Source: Aralia elata (Eukaryota; Streptophyta; Magnoliopsida; Apiales; Araliaceae). From it: a DNA stretch of 64,000 nt. The notes under the pieces are model-generated. The model did not search any database and was not told the DNA's origin. It was given only the letters and a program-made list of their open reading frames with translations. The position numbers and the translations under genes are program-made. Location: the NCBI GenBank assembly GCA_034770075.1, contig CM068386.1, forward strand, positions 40,233,990-40,297,989. The letters run 5' to 3'. Shown here in pieces: positions 9,934 to 22,968 of this stretch; within the stretch, counting starts at the first letter, position 1, and each line of letters begins with the position of its first letter.

Positions 9934-11728
9934 TGTGACACCCCCAAATCCGGGAACTTCAATCCCACAGATTTGGTGTTCACAATTCCATACCTTCAAA
10001 ACTAACTACCCAAGGTTAAAAGAAAATATAATTAAACTGAATAAACCATTTTCCCACAATAGGGGTTACAACTTAAATCTCTTAAATAAATACATCCCAG
10101 GTTGTCTAACCTTTAATACACCAATGCGGAATTAAAACATAATATTAAATAAGTTCTATTACAAAAACTTCATAACAAATAACAGCACGCTAGCTACTTC
10201 TGCATCTTGCCCTTACCTTTACTAATGGACGGCTCATCCGACTTCTTAGCTTTAGCTGCAATATTTTATGCAAGGGTGAGCAAACAATTGCCCACAACTA
10301 TAATAACAACTATAATTAAATAATCAATGAAGTAAATTTTAACTGAGGTATAATAGCCTTTTTGAAAATAATCTACAACAATCAAAGGACTGAAAGCTCA
10401 ATAGAAAACTCGGTTTAAGAATTGAATTTAGATTTCAGGATCAAAAGTAAATCTGAGGGTCATAAGACCTCGAACTATCTCCTAGGTTAACAAGTATCTC
10501 TACTGTAACCTTTAACAGTCTTATAGACTATGGACTGTCCATCTCGTACTTTGGGGGATCAGCCCTTTGTACAATGTATTGTGCACAAACATTTTAATGC
10601 TGTTGCGTAATTAATCCCCTATGATAGGGTTGTTCATCTCAGTTTAACGACAGAATCCGTACCAAAAGAAAATTGGTTTGGAATAACTTTAAGATATTCT
10701 AAGTCTTTAAAACGCTCATCAACTATGGACTAGCTGAATCAATAAGGGTTTGCTAGTCGCTTAAGCATTTGATTCAACAATAAAATTGTACAATGAGTTT
10801 ATATTCGAAGTTTGAATAACAATTCATGATCAATTAACAAATGACTGGAATAAATCATAAGCATTTGACATTATAACAACCTTGCTTGAACAATAATAAG
10901 CTAAGGTTAATAAACTTGCTCAATGAAAGTAAAGTAGGAAACTTGCTCGAGTAAAAGTTAAGTTTAGGGAACTTGCTTTCAACGAAATAAAGAGAATAAG
11001 GATAGAAAACTTGCCTCGTGCGTAGATTACAGGTTAATATTCACGTTCTATTGCTTTGAAAACTTAGTTAATCCTCCTTGTTTGAATTCTTGCTTCCAAT
11101 TTCCAAAATCCTCTCTCAATTTCTCTCTTCTTCTCTGTATTTTTTTTCTTTGGCTTATGAAAGTAAGCTGATAAAACTTCACGTGGTTTTATCAACTCAC
11201 CAGTTACAAACCCAAACAGCCTCATTAGTTAAAAAAACTAAAGGGTTACAAGGCCTTGTTTGACTAGACCCTATAAAAATCCATTTTTACCAACCAAGGA
11301 TTACAAGGCCTTGTTTGGTTTAGCTAAAATAAAACCCTTCTTCCATTTATTTTAATAACCCATTATACTATATAGTTCCATTGTCACACTTTCAATTTAA
11401 TAAAACCCATTAGTAAATAAATTGAATTAACCTTACTAATTTAATTATAACTTTTATTTGACCAAAAACACTATTACCAAATAAATTATTTTATTCAAAT
11501 AAATCCTTTATTCAAATAAATCATTTTATTATCTAATTTAATTATTAAATTAAATTAGAATAAACATAGCAAATCACATTCAAATAACAATTCTCTTAAT
11601 TACACTTAAAGTGAATTACTCCATAATAACTCTATCAATTATTTATTTTACTCAATAAATAAATTAACAAAAATATTTATTTGACTCAATAAATATTTTA
11701 TTTATTCACAAAAATTACATTCGTTACA
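9934..11728 (-). repeat. 5' LTR of element G1
   Basis: Collinear with 2300-4093 and ending at the AAGTC duplication (11729-11733). It should hold the promoter, but I could not pick a convincing TATA box. Differences from the other LTR are mostly transitions and cluster in the first 350 bp. Confidence 0.93.
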
Positions 11729-11733
11729 AAGTC

Positions 11734-12070
11734 CGTCGAAAATTCGGTCAGAAATAATTAACCTCGACGGAATTATGGCCGACGAGTTGACCGTCGAAGG
11801 TAGGCTATGTTCGACGGACTTACTTCTGACAGATTATTTCCATCGACCATAACGAGTACACGTGTCAAGTTCATGCTCGTTCAGTGGATGTCTAATCCCG
11901 ACGGAATATTCGTCGGAAATAGTGGATATTCTGTCAGAAATATGTTTTTTAATTAATTGTAGATCTTATTTCCGACGGAAGTTTCGTCGAGTTTACATTA
12001 TTCCGACAGAAATACCTTTTGTTATTTTAAATATATTTTTTTTGTTTTTGCAGTTTTCAGGCTTTTAAAC
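11734..12070. repeat. CACTA left subterminal repeats, part 2
   Basis: Dense copies of 'gtccgtcgaa', 'ctcgacggaatt', 'cccgacggaat', 'ttccgacggaag' and 'attccgacagaa' in both orientations. They continue the array cut by the gypsy insertion at 2300 and mirror the array at 34290-34560. Confidence 0.85.
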
Positions 12071-12537
12071 CCTATTTTTGTACTTGTAACCTGCTTCATC
12101 CCAACAACACATACAGTAATCGACCAATAACTACATCCAATACCATATATCGTAATCAATTAATAATATAACGTAACTACTTTGAAGAACAATATATATA
12201 CACGTTTTAACATGTATATATAACTACTTTTCTAACAACATATAACGTGTATATATATAACTATTTTTCTAACAACATATAAAGTGTATATATACGATAA
12301 GTTATAAACTACAAAGTAACTTTAATGATTTACAAAATTAAATTAAAATAATTGATTTACAAAGAATCAAGCTAAACTACAATGATATAACCTATAAACT
12401 ACAAACAATAACGGTAACTTCAATGATTTACAAAACTAAAGTATAATACATTGATTTACAAAGAATCAAGCTAAACTACAATGATTTACATAAAACCAAG
12501 CAACTATACAATGTTTTACAAAACATCTAAGTAAATA
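12071..12537. other. AT-rich CACTA non-coding stretch
   Basis: It lies downstream of the TNPA-like gene. It contains several tandem-like copies of 'tgatttacaaagaatcaagctaaactaca' type sequence (12345-12530) and repeated 'gtatatata' runs. No gene seen. Confidence 0.6.
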
Positions 12538-14361
12538 CTATACAAAATACCAACCTAAGCTAGTAGTACCACCACTACGAGGAGAATCATCGGGCGGGGG
12601 TCGACATTGCTGCTCTCGTGTCTGAAAATCCTCGTCATTATCCCCCCGCTTGCGATCTGCATCACCAGTGTGCTCGCTAGCACCAGTGACATCGGCATTG
12701 CCACCCTGTTGATATAATTAAAAATATAACTCAATAGTCCGTATGAGAGAATTAAAGAGACAGTTAAATGAAACTTAAATAACATGCAGAATAATCAACT
12801 TAAAAAATAAATAGAATACCTGAGAAGTCGGGGGCTGACTCAGCATTGGCCCAAAAGCCTCCGTGAGTAGGGGAACCACCATCCGGACCACCTCGTTGTG
12901 TATCGCGGCGAAATGCTCTAGAGGGATACCCGTACTCTCGATGGTGGCCCCAACTGCAATGTCCTGAGCAAGCTGGTGGAGGCTAGCATGGCTAGGCAGG
13001 TCCTGACGACGGAATATCGGATTCGTACCAAATGTTTTCGACACGCTCATTATAACCCTCTGGAACATGGTGTTGTCCAAGCCAGCACCTGTATGCGATG
13101 GTCCAACAGGTGCTCTCGGACGCTGGCGCTGGTTAGAGCTTGCGAAAATAAATATAATATTACTAATAATAATTTATATTATTTTATAAATTATGATATA
13201 ACGAGAAAGATAATAAATATTATTACCTCCAAGTAGTATATACGCTAGTACCCTCGGCAGGCCCAACACTCGATACCGGTTGTTACTGCTAGTAGGGGGA
13301 TCTTGAGATGCGACCAATAGACTCAGTTCCTCATCTTGAGATAATCCAATCTCGGGTAGAGGGATGGTGGAATCTAACGGCTCAGAATCCCCCATAGCAT
13401 CTCGCTGGTCCTGAAACTTCTGAAATCGGTCCTGTAATTTATTTTGTATATGTGAGTTAATTAAATAATTTTACTAACTACATAATAGTAATAATTACTA
13501 AAAATTGAGATTAGTCTTACCCGTATAGCTAATGTTGCGAGAGACATAGTAGAGTCTTTTGGCGCGTGGGCTCCATCCTAGAACTCTACCATGGTAAGAG
13601 GTCGGCCCAAGCTCGCCCTTATGACCTAATAAATACATTCATATAACATTTATTAAATATGCTAATGATAATTGAGTAACTAAAAAACTAAATAGAGATA
13701 CTTACCGACTTCACCTCATCGAAGGACTGTGAACCAGTAGTGTGTATGACTCAGAGCTGGCCACGATTCTTCTTTGCCTGTTCGGAAAAATTAATTAATT
13801 ATGTAACGACTATGTTCGTACAATTGAGTAATTTAAGTAAATTAACGTACGCAAAAATTGCGCAACACAGTCTCCATAAAGGAGGCATCGTACTACGCGT
13901 ACTGGCTGAAGCACATGTAGCCAGTCGGGAGGTGTGTCAGACAGATAGCGTGTATGGTCGCCTTAACGACTGGGTCAAGTATACTACAGTAAAAATAAAA
14001 TAATATTGTGTTATGTTAATTGTGTCATAAAATAAATTATATTAATTTAACTACTTATTTCTTATTCTTTAACACTTACTGTGCAGAGTCGGCATCCACT
14101 CGAACTATAATTGAAACTGCCGGTGGACAACCAAAAATACCGAGGTTAGTCCCTCGGTGACATCGACGACCAGTATTTTTAATTATTACAATAATTTAGT
14201 TTAATATAACATTTTTAGAAAAATAGAAAAGTGAATTGGGAAATATCGAAATCATGATCCTTAGATAACTTACTAGCTCCTGAAGACGAGCCGCCGACCT
14301 GGCTACTATCGACTGAGCTTGATCGGCCACCACCACGGCGACCACAACTATGTCTAGCCAT
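12538..14361 (-). pseudogene. Spliced TNPA-like / Ptta-En-Spm protein of the CACTA element
   Basis: The start at 14361 gives MARHSCGRRGGGRSSS, a Ser/Gly/Arg-rich opening. Conserved En/Spm second-gene features follow in separate exons: a GCPPAVSIIVRVD-like piece (14095-14150), a KNRGQL..HTTGSQSFDEV piece (13685-13770) typical of the plant transposase (Ptta/En/Spm) family, and an acidic SQDEELSLLVASQDPP piece (13250-13395). Then come a coiled-coil-like exon ending at a CAG/GTATTC donor near 12824 and a last exon (12538-12704) rich in polar residues. Introns have GT..AG ends. Such proteins bind the subterminal repeats. At least one in-frame stop (near 13745) and weak exon joins suggest decay. 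Confidence 0.72.
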
Positions 14362-14469
14362 AAATCTACTACTGAAATAACTAAAATAACGTATATGAAT
14401 TTGCAGTAGTAATAGTGCCGAAAATATTTACAAAACATAAGTAAGTTTAGAGTTAGTACGTCATCAAAC

Positions 14470-17400
14470 CTGTCAAAATCAACATCATTATTATCCTCAG
14501 ATTTTGTATCTTCCTATTCATTATCAGTTTCTTCGTCGTTATCATCTTCAACGATGACATACTCATTCACGACCACGTCTTCCTCGACATCCTTATCATC
14601 GGGTACGTCAACAACATCATTTATCATCACATCGTCATCATTTAGCACTACCTGCCTGGGATTGCTAACATCTTCTTGCAACGGCTCATCCGTCCCAAAC
14701 ATATTAGCACCATAAAATATGACAACTGTATACCAGGGGTTTCTACTATTTACGTCATTAGGTACGTAGTACACTTGAGTTGCTTAACTGGCTAACACGA
14801 ATACGTCATCAGAATGTGGCTTTGACTTTATATCTACTGTGAAGATTCTATTACAATCAACTTTAACACCCTTTTCAGTATCAAACTAGCAACACTTAAA
14901 TGTAACAACCTTTTTACCCCCGGGATAATTGAGCACATTCACATCCTTTAAACGTTCATAGTAATTGGACTCGAAATCTTGGTAACAGCTTCCCAACACA
15001 ATAACCCCAGAATTGATTGATATGAGTTTAGTCAACTCATCGACCTTAAATTTGTACTCATTCACGAAGCAGCCGAGAAATAAAGTAATAAGTTTGTAAG
15101 GACCTCAGATGACATCTCTAAAATGCTCACAAATATTATCTGCTTCAACCCTAGTCTTAAACCACTATTGGAAATTAGCAGTAGTGAATGCTTCTAACTA
15201 TGCTGCAGTTAACCCCGGGTTAGAAGCATACGCTTCCTATTCGAATGAACTGAAATAATAATAAAAAGGGTTTAATTGGTGATTACATCTAAATATTAAA
15301 GATTCGACAAATAATAATACATGATGTATGACGATACTTTAGGCATATTTAGAAGCACATATGTAGATATAATCTTCAAATCTTTGTCACTTAAGTAAGT
15401 CATCGTCTCATGGCCAAATGGTTTAGTTGGATAGGTGAATACAACTAACTCATCCGCACGAGATTGGGGTCTGACGACCTCATTCTGACTTAAACAGTTG
15501 TGTTTCGTTGAGCCAATATTGTCAAAATATAAGGAGCAGAAGTTGACAAGTTCTTCTTCCGTATAGTGTTCAGCAATAGAACCCTCCACACGAGCTTTGT
15601 TCTTGACTTTCTGCTTTAATCGACGCATATACCTAAAATACTTTCTGAACGGAATTAATTAAGAATATATGAGTATTAAATATGCTCAGCAGAATACAAT
15701 TTGTAGATGATATTACCTCTCAAAAGGATACATCCACCAATTTTGCACCGGTCCTCCAAGTTTAAGTTCATATGGTAGATGAATAGACAGATGTTCCATC
15801 GAGTCAAAGAACCCTGGAGGGAAGACCATTTCGGGCTTGCAAATTATAAGCACAATATTGTTCTCCATCTGCTCCACATCACTGTGCCTTATAACCGTTG
15901 AGCATAGATCCCGAAAGAAATTTAAAAGTTCGATTTAGGCATCTACAACTTTTCTGGGTAACATCTCACAAAATGTAATTGGCATCAACTTCTGTATGAA
16001 TACATGATAATCGTGACTCTTGAACCCATTAATTTTCAACTGCTCAACCTTACTGCAACGAGATATGTTAGAAGCATATTCATCTAGGAGCTTCAACGCA
16101 CTTACCCACTTGTAAATGTCTTCAACCTATTGCTTGGTAAGACAAAATGAAGCTTTAGGTTTTGAATTGTTAGGGCGACGCCATAATTCTTGCCTTATGT
16201 TCAGTGCTCCCAAATCTTTTCGTGCATTGTCATTGTCTTTTATTTTACTACTCACATCTAACACAGTGTAAAACAAGTTATCGAATACATTCTTTTTTGT
16301 ATGCATGACATCTATATAATGACGAACTGAAAGCGTTACCCAGTGTGACAACTCAAACCACATGGGCGAGTGTGTCCAATTATGAGTCTTCACGTACCTT
16401 AATACTCTCAACTTATTGTGCTCCTTACCTAGCAGTGGAAATGTCAGATCGTTCAGCCAGCCCAGGACCTCGCTGCCTAATAGTCGACTAACAACTCCCT
16501 TCTTCTCTGTCTTTCTGTTGAACTGTGCAGACATCTTTTTGTAACTGTGATCAACAGGCAAGAATCTACGAGCTATTCCAAAGAAATAAGTTTTTCGCCT
16601 ATGCTGCAGCTGTATGCCTTACACATCCCCCATACATACTGGACATGACAGCTTCCAGTGAGTCGACCAAACACTGATCATCCCAAGTGCCAAAAAGTCA
16701 ATGCTAGTCCACAATAAGGTTGCCTTCATCACAAAATTTTGCTTGACCGATTTATCATATGTTTGGACCCCCGTCTCCCACATCTTAAGTTCATCGACTA
16801 ACGGCTTGAGGTACAGATTTATGTCTTTTGTAGGACTCTTAACCCCCGATATGAGTATAGTCAAGAACAAATACGGGTCCCTCATGCACATTAATGGCGG
16901 AAGATTGTAAGCTACCATGATCACTGGCCAAACAAAGTAAGGCTGGATAAAATTATTAAATGGGCAGAAGTCATCCGTAACCATGCCGAGCCTCACATTC
17001 CTAACTTCTTCTATAAACTCTGGAAAATTTTCATCAAACTTTTTCCATTTATCTCCATCTGCAGGGTGAGTCAGCTGACCAGGGACGGCGTCCCTTGTTC
17101 TATGCCAACTTATATGCTTAGAAGCGTGGGACGGCATGAATAGCCGTTGAAGCCTCGGTGCAAGAGGAAAGTACCGTAAGATATTCTTAGGCACATGTTT
17201 CTCCTTCCCCCCACGTTTTGTCGCCTTATATCGAGGCAAGTTGCATATATCACACTGTACCTTATCTTTGTCCTCCCCATACTATAACATGCAATCTTGC
17301 TCACAAACATCGATCTTCTGATACCCCATATTCAACCCCTTTACCATCTTCTTCACTTCGTAGTAATTCGCGGGCAGAGTATGATCCTTAGGTAAGAGCT

Positions 17401-17821
17401 CGCTGATAAGAGCGAGCAAATCATTGAAACCTTTCTCACTGCAGTCATGCTCATTCTTGAAGTGTAAGAGCTTCGTTACTGCAGATAGCTTGGTGTGCTT
17501 ATCATTTCCAGGATACAATGGGACCCCCGATTCAGATAACATCTTATAAAAGCCAATAGCTGTATCATTTGGCTCTTGCTGAGCACTGGTTGATGAATTC
17601 TCATTTTTAGCACAATTTATATTGTTAGGACCATAAACATCGACCAACATCTCCACGATGTCATAGTTATTGGCCTCAAAATTCCCGTGAATTCGTTGGT
17701 CAACACTGTCGGTCAGTTTCCTCAACTCAGCTAATTTCCCGTGATGAATATATTCTACAGGGGTTAGGCTTCTATCCCGTTCCTGGATGCGTTTCCTCAC
17801 TAGTGCCAACAAGTTGAGCAT
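14470..17821 (-). pseudogene. TNP2-type CACTA transposase (broken)
   Basis: From 17821 the protein shows the N-terminal part (RIQERDRSLTPVEYIHHGK), then LLPKDHTLPANYYEVKK and the TNP2 transposase domain with ILRYFPLAPRLQRLF, HPADGDKWKKFDE, FVWPVIMVAYNLPPLMCM and SCPVCMGD (16619-17239). Next come the segment with HYIDVMHTKKNVFDNL (16127-16561), a DUF4218-like part with MVFPPGFFDSMEHL (15640-16126), and a DUF4216-like part with YYVPNDVNSRNPWY followed by an acidic tail (14470-15100). The order is the normal one for the family. Stops and shifts near 17280, 16620, 16126, 15905 and 14784 break it. TNP2 would cut the CACTA ends. The usual N-terminal transposase-associated domain was not found. Confidence 0.85.
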
Positions 17822-18349
17822 GTTTCTCTTGTTTCAAGAAAATTTCGTCAGCACCTCCCTATCGTCTCCAAGTACACGAAATAGACTAAGATAACTTAAT
17901 CTAAGTATGAACTCGAAGAACATGTTGAGATAACAACCAAAAAATCCTCAAAACAAAAAAAACGTACTCAAGCCATTGACACCGACCTAAGTGAGAGACA
18001 AAACCTCCAGTAACAGTCCCAGACTAGGGACTATTCAACATTCACCCCTAATGAGTGAATGTCAAATGGGTTTCTAACTTCCAAAATATACTACATACAC
18101 AATTATATATTCAGTTTATTGTAATTGTGAAAAACTAAGCAAATGCTACTTAGTTTATTTTTTCAATGATAAATTAAGTAAATGCTATGTACGTAGTTTA
18201 TAGAACTATTATTTGAATATATATACACCCATATTTGGACTTTATTTTATGTAGTAGAACTAATTTAAAGATAGACCCAAATCACAATTTTAATCCCAAT
18301 TTTAGTAATTACAGACCCACATCCCAATTTCAGCAAACAAAGAACTAAA
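17822..18349. other. CACTA region upstream of the transposase
   Basis: No convincing exon. From about 18260 it contains short degenerate repeats of the type 'acccacatcccaatttcagcaa', which continue at 33819 beyond the Sirevirus. This confirms that 18349 and 33824 were once adjacent. Confidence 0.6.
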
Positions 18350-18354
18350 TCCCA

Positions 18355-19888
18355 TGTTGTTTCCCAGAGGCACGAAAGAGATCTAGAAGGAGGGGAGTTG
18401 AATAGATCTCTTAAACTTTTTCAATATTTAAAGATCAATTACCAGATAATTAATTAGTTCAATTAATTTATCACAACGGAATATTGGTTTAAAACCCCCT
18501 TAAAGATTTAATGAAATCTTAGTTCTAAATTTAGCACATGTAAAGATTAGTCACTTATCAGATATAACATCTAATGACTGAAAGTAAAGATTGAAAGTAA
18601 ATAACATAAGATGTTTAAGTGGTTCGGAGTACAAATAGCTCCTAGTCCACACTTTTACTTCAACAAGTAAGAAATTCACTAGGGATAGGTCACACAAACC
18701 AGATCACTAAGATCTATTACACTTGAATCTCTTAGATTACTTTGAGGCACTTAGTCTCAGCAAAGGTTACCTAGACCAGGTCACTTAGATCTCTTCAAGT
18801 CACTTAGACTTGGATGAAAGTTAGTAAGACGATCGAATCACTATTGAAGAATAGTTGTTTGGTGTGCTGCTAAGCTTGCAATTATGCTTGGCTTCTTTGG
18901 TATTTAGTAGCTTGAGCTTGTACTGAATTGTAGAGTTGAGCTTTTAATTTTGTAGAGGCTCAACTTTTTGTACTTGGTGATTCGTACATGGATTTTAATC
19001 CTCGTACGCCTTTTATAAACCTCTGGAAATCATCCCGTTAGAGTGTTCCCGTTGGTGCATTTAATACTTTGCTCCAAGATATTCTCTGATGTTGACTTTA
19101 ATGGTAGGTAGACAGATTGCTTTCGGCCCTAGTAAGTCCCATTAGACTGCAATTTCACCTACCATTTGTGAGTGGTGTCACATTTTCATTCTAGCAGTTT
19201 AGACACATCTCTAATCTGATCTTCTATTTGAATTTAAAGATGGTGAGAAACATCATGAAATCTTTGCTCTGAAATGCTCTTTATTTGTCAGTCATTTAAC
19301 AATTCTGACATGCTCTACGAACTTAACTGATCGTAGAGCTTGGAGAGGAATGTAGAGTTTTGACTAGTTTTACTCCATGATCTGAACTCTATGAATAGTT
19401 GCTTCACGATTGAATAGGAAACTATATGATCTGCTCGACGAAAGGCTCTTTATGATGAGCACTATACGATGTTTGATCAGAACTTTGCGAACTTCTCTTC
19501 ACTCCGCGATCACATCTTTTATTATACGATCTAAGAGACAGTTCTACGATCTGATTGCTTACTCTGCGATTCTAACTTCAACTCAGAAACTACTTTGCAG
19601 CTCTATGATCAACTAACTTATGCTCAATGAACAACTAGATTACTCTGCGAATAACATTTACATTAGTAACATGCAGAGTAACTCTACAATTGTTTAATCA
19701 AGGCTATACAATTGATTTAATCCTATCAAATATATATAAAATCAAATCAAAGGATCAACCTAACAAGTTTGATCGTACTACTTTAAGTCCTTGTATAATT
19801 ATATCTCATTTAAGGACTTTACAAAACTAGTGAACAATTATACATTACTATAAATACATCATCAAATTTAAATATGCATATCATAATA
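18355..19888 (-). repeat. 3' LTR of element C1
   Basis: About 1534 bp, outer end TGTTGTTTCCC (sense ..GGGAAACAACA). The inner end, which should read TGTTAGG in the sense direction as at 33818, is mutated to TATTATG. The region 19300-19700 carries many copies or decayed copies of a CTCTACGA/TCGTAGAG motif. Confidence 0.88.
19011..19019 (-). promoter_or_regulatory. TATA-like box in the C1 3' LTR
   Basis: Sense GTTTATAAAAGG, downstream of the motif-rich U3-like region. The same sequence is kept at 31123-31131 in the other LTR. Confidence 0.55.
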
Positions 19889-19898
19889 CTCTCCCTCT
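19889..19898 (-). promoter_or_regulatory. Polypurine tract of element C1
   Basis: Sense AGAGGGAGAG directly before the 3' LTR, preceded by TGTCATCATCAAAT, a context typical of Sirevirus elements. Confidence 0.75.
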
Positions 19899-20124
19899 AT
19901 TTGATGATGACAAAACCAGTAGTTTTAGAACAAACATCAATTCTAAGATGCAAAGAACATAAATAGTAAACATGCCTTATTATACAGTAAGAAACTGTAT
20001 CTCTATATTGAAAGAATGAATTTTATTGATGTGATCAATGAATTTTACAATGTATAGCAGTTTACAACAAATATAATTTGAAAAATATAAAAATACCTAT
20101 ATGATTACTATCTCTTCCTTATAA

Positions 20125-20146
20125 TCTCCCCCTCCTCTTCTCTTTT
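20125..20146 (-). promoter_or_regulatory. Second, upstream polypurine tract of element C1
   Basis: A 22-base all-purine sense run containing GAGGAGGGGGAGA lies just past the end of the envelope-like ORF, about 240 bp before the LTR. Extra polypurine tracts at this place are known in Sireviruses. It is cleaner than the LTR-proximal one. Confidence 0.6.
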
Positions 20147-20151
20147 GAAAC

Positions 20152-22968
20152 TCATTGCTTCTCAGATGGGACTCTACATTCATAGGCTTCTCTTTGTTCA
20201 ACAACCCTTTTTTGAATTTCTTTTATAGAGTCACGCGGGCCAAGATCATGCGTGAATGTTCTTTCTTTCCCTGCAGGATGAGTCCCTTGAAGGTTTCTAT
20301 TCAAATAAGTAGGATCTCCAGATGGAACTCTTATGCCAGTGAGAGACACTGCACTCGACGATCTATGTTGCATAGATGAAAAGAGATGGCCATGATCATC
20401 TAAGGGAAGAGCTTGAGGAGGACCAGAGCCTGATGGAATTAATGATTGCTGATCTCTCCTCTGAGGTGCTTGCCTCCCCATATCCCTTGTCTTCTCCCCC
20501 TTTTTGTCAGCATTCAAAACATAGACTTCAGCTGAGAGTTTCTTGGCACTTTATACCAGCTCTTGCATTTAAGTGTGAGACGAAGCTATATCATCTGGTA
20601 GCATGGATTGTATTGGAGATACAAGTTGTACGGTTTGTATAGGTGAGGAAAAATGTACAGGAGAATTTACAGGTGTGGACAGAATGTTGAAAATATTTAT
20701 AAATGATGGAGAGTTAGAGTGTGTTTGAATAGGAATGTGTGGAGGAGAACTAGTATTATCTACATCATTCGATTTTTAGACTCTACAATCGGAGAGTTAG
20801 ATTTATTTACATCATCCGTAGAGTGTTGGGACTCTACGTTTGGAAAATGAGGTGTATTTACATGTTCAGTAGAGTGTTAGGACTCTACGACTAGAAAACT
20901 AGCTTTATGTACGTCGTCCGTAGAGTGTTGAGACTCTACGTTCGGAGAATGAATGTAAGACAACATAGAAATCAAGGGTAGAGGGTTGTTCAACGAACGT
21001 AAAAGAAGACTCCACGAACCCATCATTACAAGAAAGAAATGAATGAAAAGGTAAATGAATTGTAAGAGGAATACAAGTTACTTTATTGTATAAACCTGAA
21101 GAAGATTCGCCATATAATGTTATCTTTTTGGCGTATCTAAAGATGCGAGGAAAGTTCTAGGACATTACCTTCACTTTTGGATAGGACTTGAAAGTCCATG
21201 AAATGAAACTCAGATTGTTGTGAAGTAATGCTTGAAATAAGGGCTTGAGAGGAAGGAAGAAGAATAGTTGATCACTTTGCTCATCATAAACAATAGTGTT
21301 ACCATTCAGCTAATTTCTTCTCTCCTCAAATTGAGTCTCACCAATGAATTCAACATCAGGTTCTTCTGCTTCTGTTTCTTGAGGAATTGAAGGGGCTTCA
21401 AGAGATGCTTCTAGTTGCTCTCCCTCAACTTATGCATTCACTTGCTTAGATGCAGGTGGACTTGGCTCGTCTCCTATATCTGCAAGTACTGATTCAATGA
21501 TCCTTATTTGAACCACTAAATCATTTGGTGAGCTTGGACTAAATCATTTGCACTGGCGTATCCCTCTCAGAACCAGCTTATTTCTCTTCTAGAAGGTCTG
21601 ATGACCTCTTCTTCTTTTTCTCTGCATCCTTCTTCTTCTCAACCGCATGAATTAGCTTTCTTTTCTTCTTCTTTAGCTTAGGAGTTGGATCCTTCAAAGC
21701 CACTTCCTCATTGTCATCTTGAGGCTCCAGCATAGTAGCCATCCTAGCCGATTTATCTTCACCAACTATTGGCTCTGGCTGATTAGTTGTCCTAGCTATT
21801 TTTTCATTAGCAGCAATTCCTAACTTTATGATCAGAGATATAGGGCACTCTACGATCAGAGATAGTATAGTTTTCTTGGAGCGCTTGCTTCTTATCCCTT
21901 TCTTCTTAATCAGTTGAGAGACAGTAGAGCTCTCATCAACTTTTTCTTTTTTCTCCTCTGACTTCTTCTTCTTCTTCTTTAAATAAGTTTTGTTTGTTGT
22001 GGAGATTTGGGTATCATGAACAAGTAGGGCAGCAGAACCCTGAGATGCTTCGTCCTACCTTTTAGCAGACGCCTAAGATGTTTCCTTTGGCTCTTCAATC
22101 TTTTTCTCCCCTCATTCTTCCTTATAAGGGCTACTGACTCCTCATCATTTTTATTTGAACTTTCTTCAACAATCGCTGCCTTCTTTTTCTTTGTCGGCTT
22201 CTGAATTTCACTCTGGGTCTTTTCATTGTCTTCTGATTGTCACTACTTCAAGATTTCGATAGGACACTTCTTCCATTTATTAAATAGCTTTTGAGTTATC
22301 CCCTTATTTACATTCAGGGCTTCTCCCTTATTATCCCTGATTTCGTTCTGCAGCTTCTTCAAAATGATGCTTATAAATCTTCCGTAGAATATTTTTCTTG
22401 CTTCCTTTTTCTTACATGCATCAAGGACCCATTTCCCTATCCACTCCAATAGTAAGGCTCCAAAGTCAATTTAGATCTTCTTGACGATGGCCATTATGAT
22501 TCTCAATTGCACTTCACTGACTGAATCATGGGCAGAATCCTTACAAAGGATATACTTTCCAACAACGTTTGCAAGGAATTCATATTTTTGGGGAAATTCC
22601 TTCTTTTTCATTCCCTTGAACTCTAGATTTTTCTTGTATCCCATCTGTTCTAGCCCATCCTCCATATCGATGCAGTTGAAGGTGGTGAGGCCGTTAGGTA
22701 TGACGCCCAAAAAATGATTAATTTTTATGGCATTCAGTTGAATGGTGCTTCCTTTGACCTTAGTAGATAGTATGTCGTCTATATAGATTCCATCTGTGTA
22801 GAATTCTCTCACCAAATTTGAGTAGACTCTGGTGTTGGTGTTCAAGGCTTCGTAGAGCCCAACCTTTTTCATTAGCGCCAACATTTTTCTGAATTGCTTC
22901 TCTGCATCTCCAAAGTTCTTAAAATAGAGTTGGTTACCAGAGACAACTTGGAATAACGACATTTTCAT
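20152..22968 (-). pseudogene. Sirevirus envelope-like third ORF (broken)
   Basis: It starts at 22968 (MKMSLFQVVSGNQLYF) downstream of RNase H on the same strand. The first 240 or so residues resemble the 'putative plant transposon protein' type found in plant retroelements, with FLGVIPNGLTTFNC and DGLEQMGYK. A long Lys/Glu/Ser-rich stretch follows (21560-22200), then an 18-residue tandem repeat (20755-20960) and a Pro/Gln/Arg-rich tail to 20152. At least four stops or shifts occur (near 22470, 22242, 20900 and others). I see no clear signal peptide or transmembrane helix, so the word envelope reflects position only. Function is unknown. Confidence 0.65.
20755..20960 (-). repeat. Tandem repeat of about 55 bp inside the third ORF
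   Basis: About four units, each with 'gtagagtgttgggactctacg', which forms an inverted repeat (GTAGAGT..ACTCTAC). In the protein frame they read SPNVESQHSTDDVHKA, FLVVES*HSTEHVNTP, FPNVESQHSTDDVNKS and SPIVESK. The period is a multiple of three, so the frame is preserved between units. Confidence 0.7.

Larger units (their letters stand above)
2300..11728 (-). mobile_element. Ty3/gypsy chromovirus, Tekay/Del-like (element G1)
   Basis: A complete LTR retrotransposon on the minus strand. It has two LTRs of about 1.79 kb, a 5-bp duplication AAGTC (2295-2299 and 11729-11733), a primer-binding site next to the right LTR and a polypurine tract next to the left one. Order in the sense direction: 5' LTR, upstream coiled-coil ORF, gag, protease, reverse transcriptase, RNase H, integrase, chromodomain, 3' LTR. 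The C-terminal chromodomain after integrase places it in the chromoviruses, and its sequence looks Tekay-like. LTR similarity is about 95-97% by eye, so it inserted fairly recently. Gag-pol is broken, but the upstream ORF is open. Confidence 0.92.

Noticed and set aside
11862..12068. 68-residue plus-strand frame
   Set aside because: It runs through CACTA subterminal repeats and is opposite to the element's genes.
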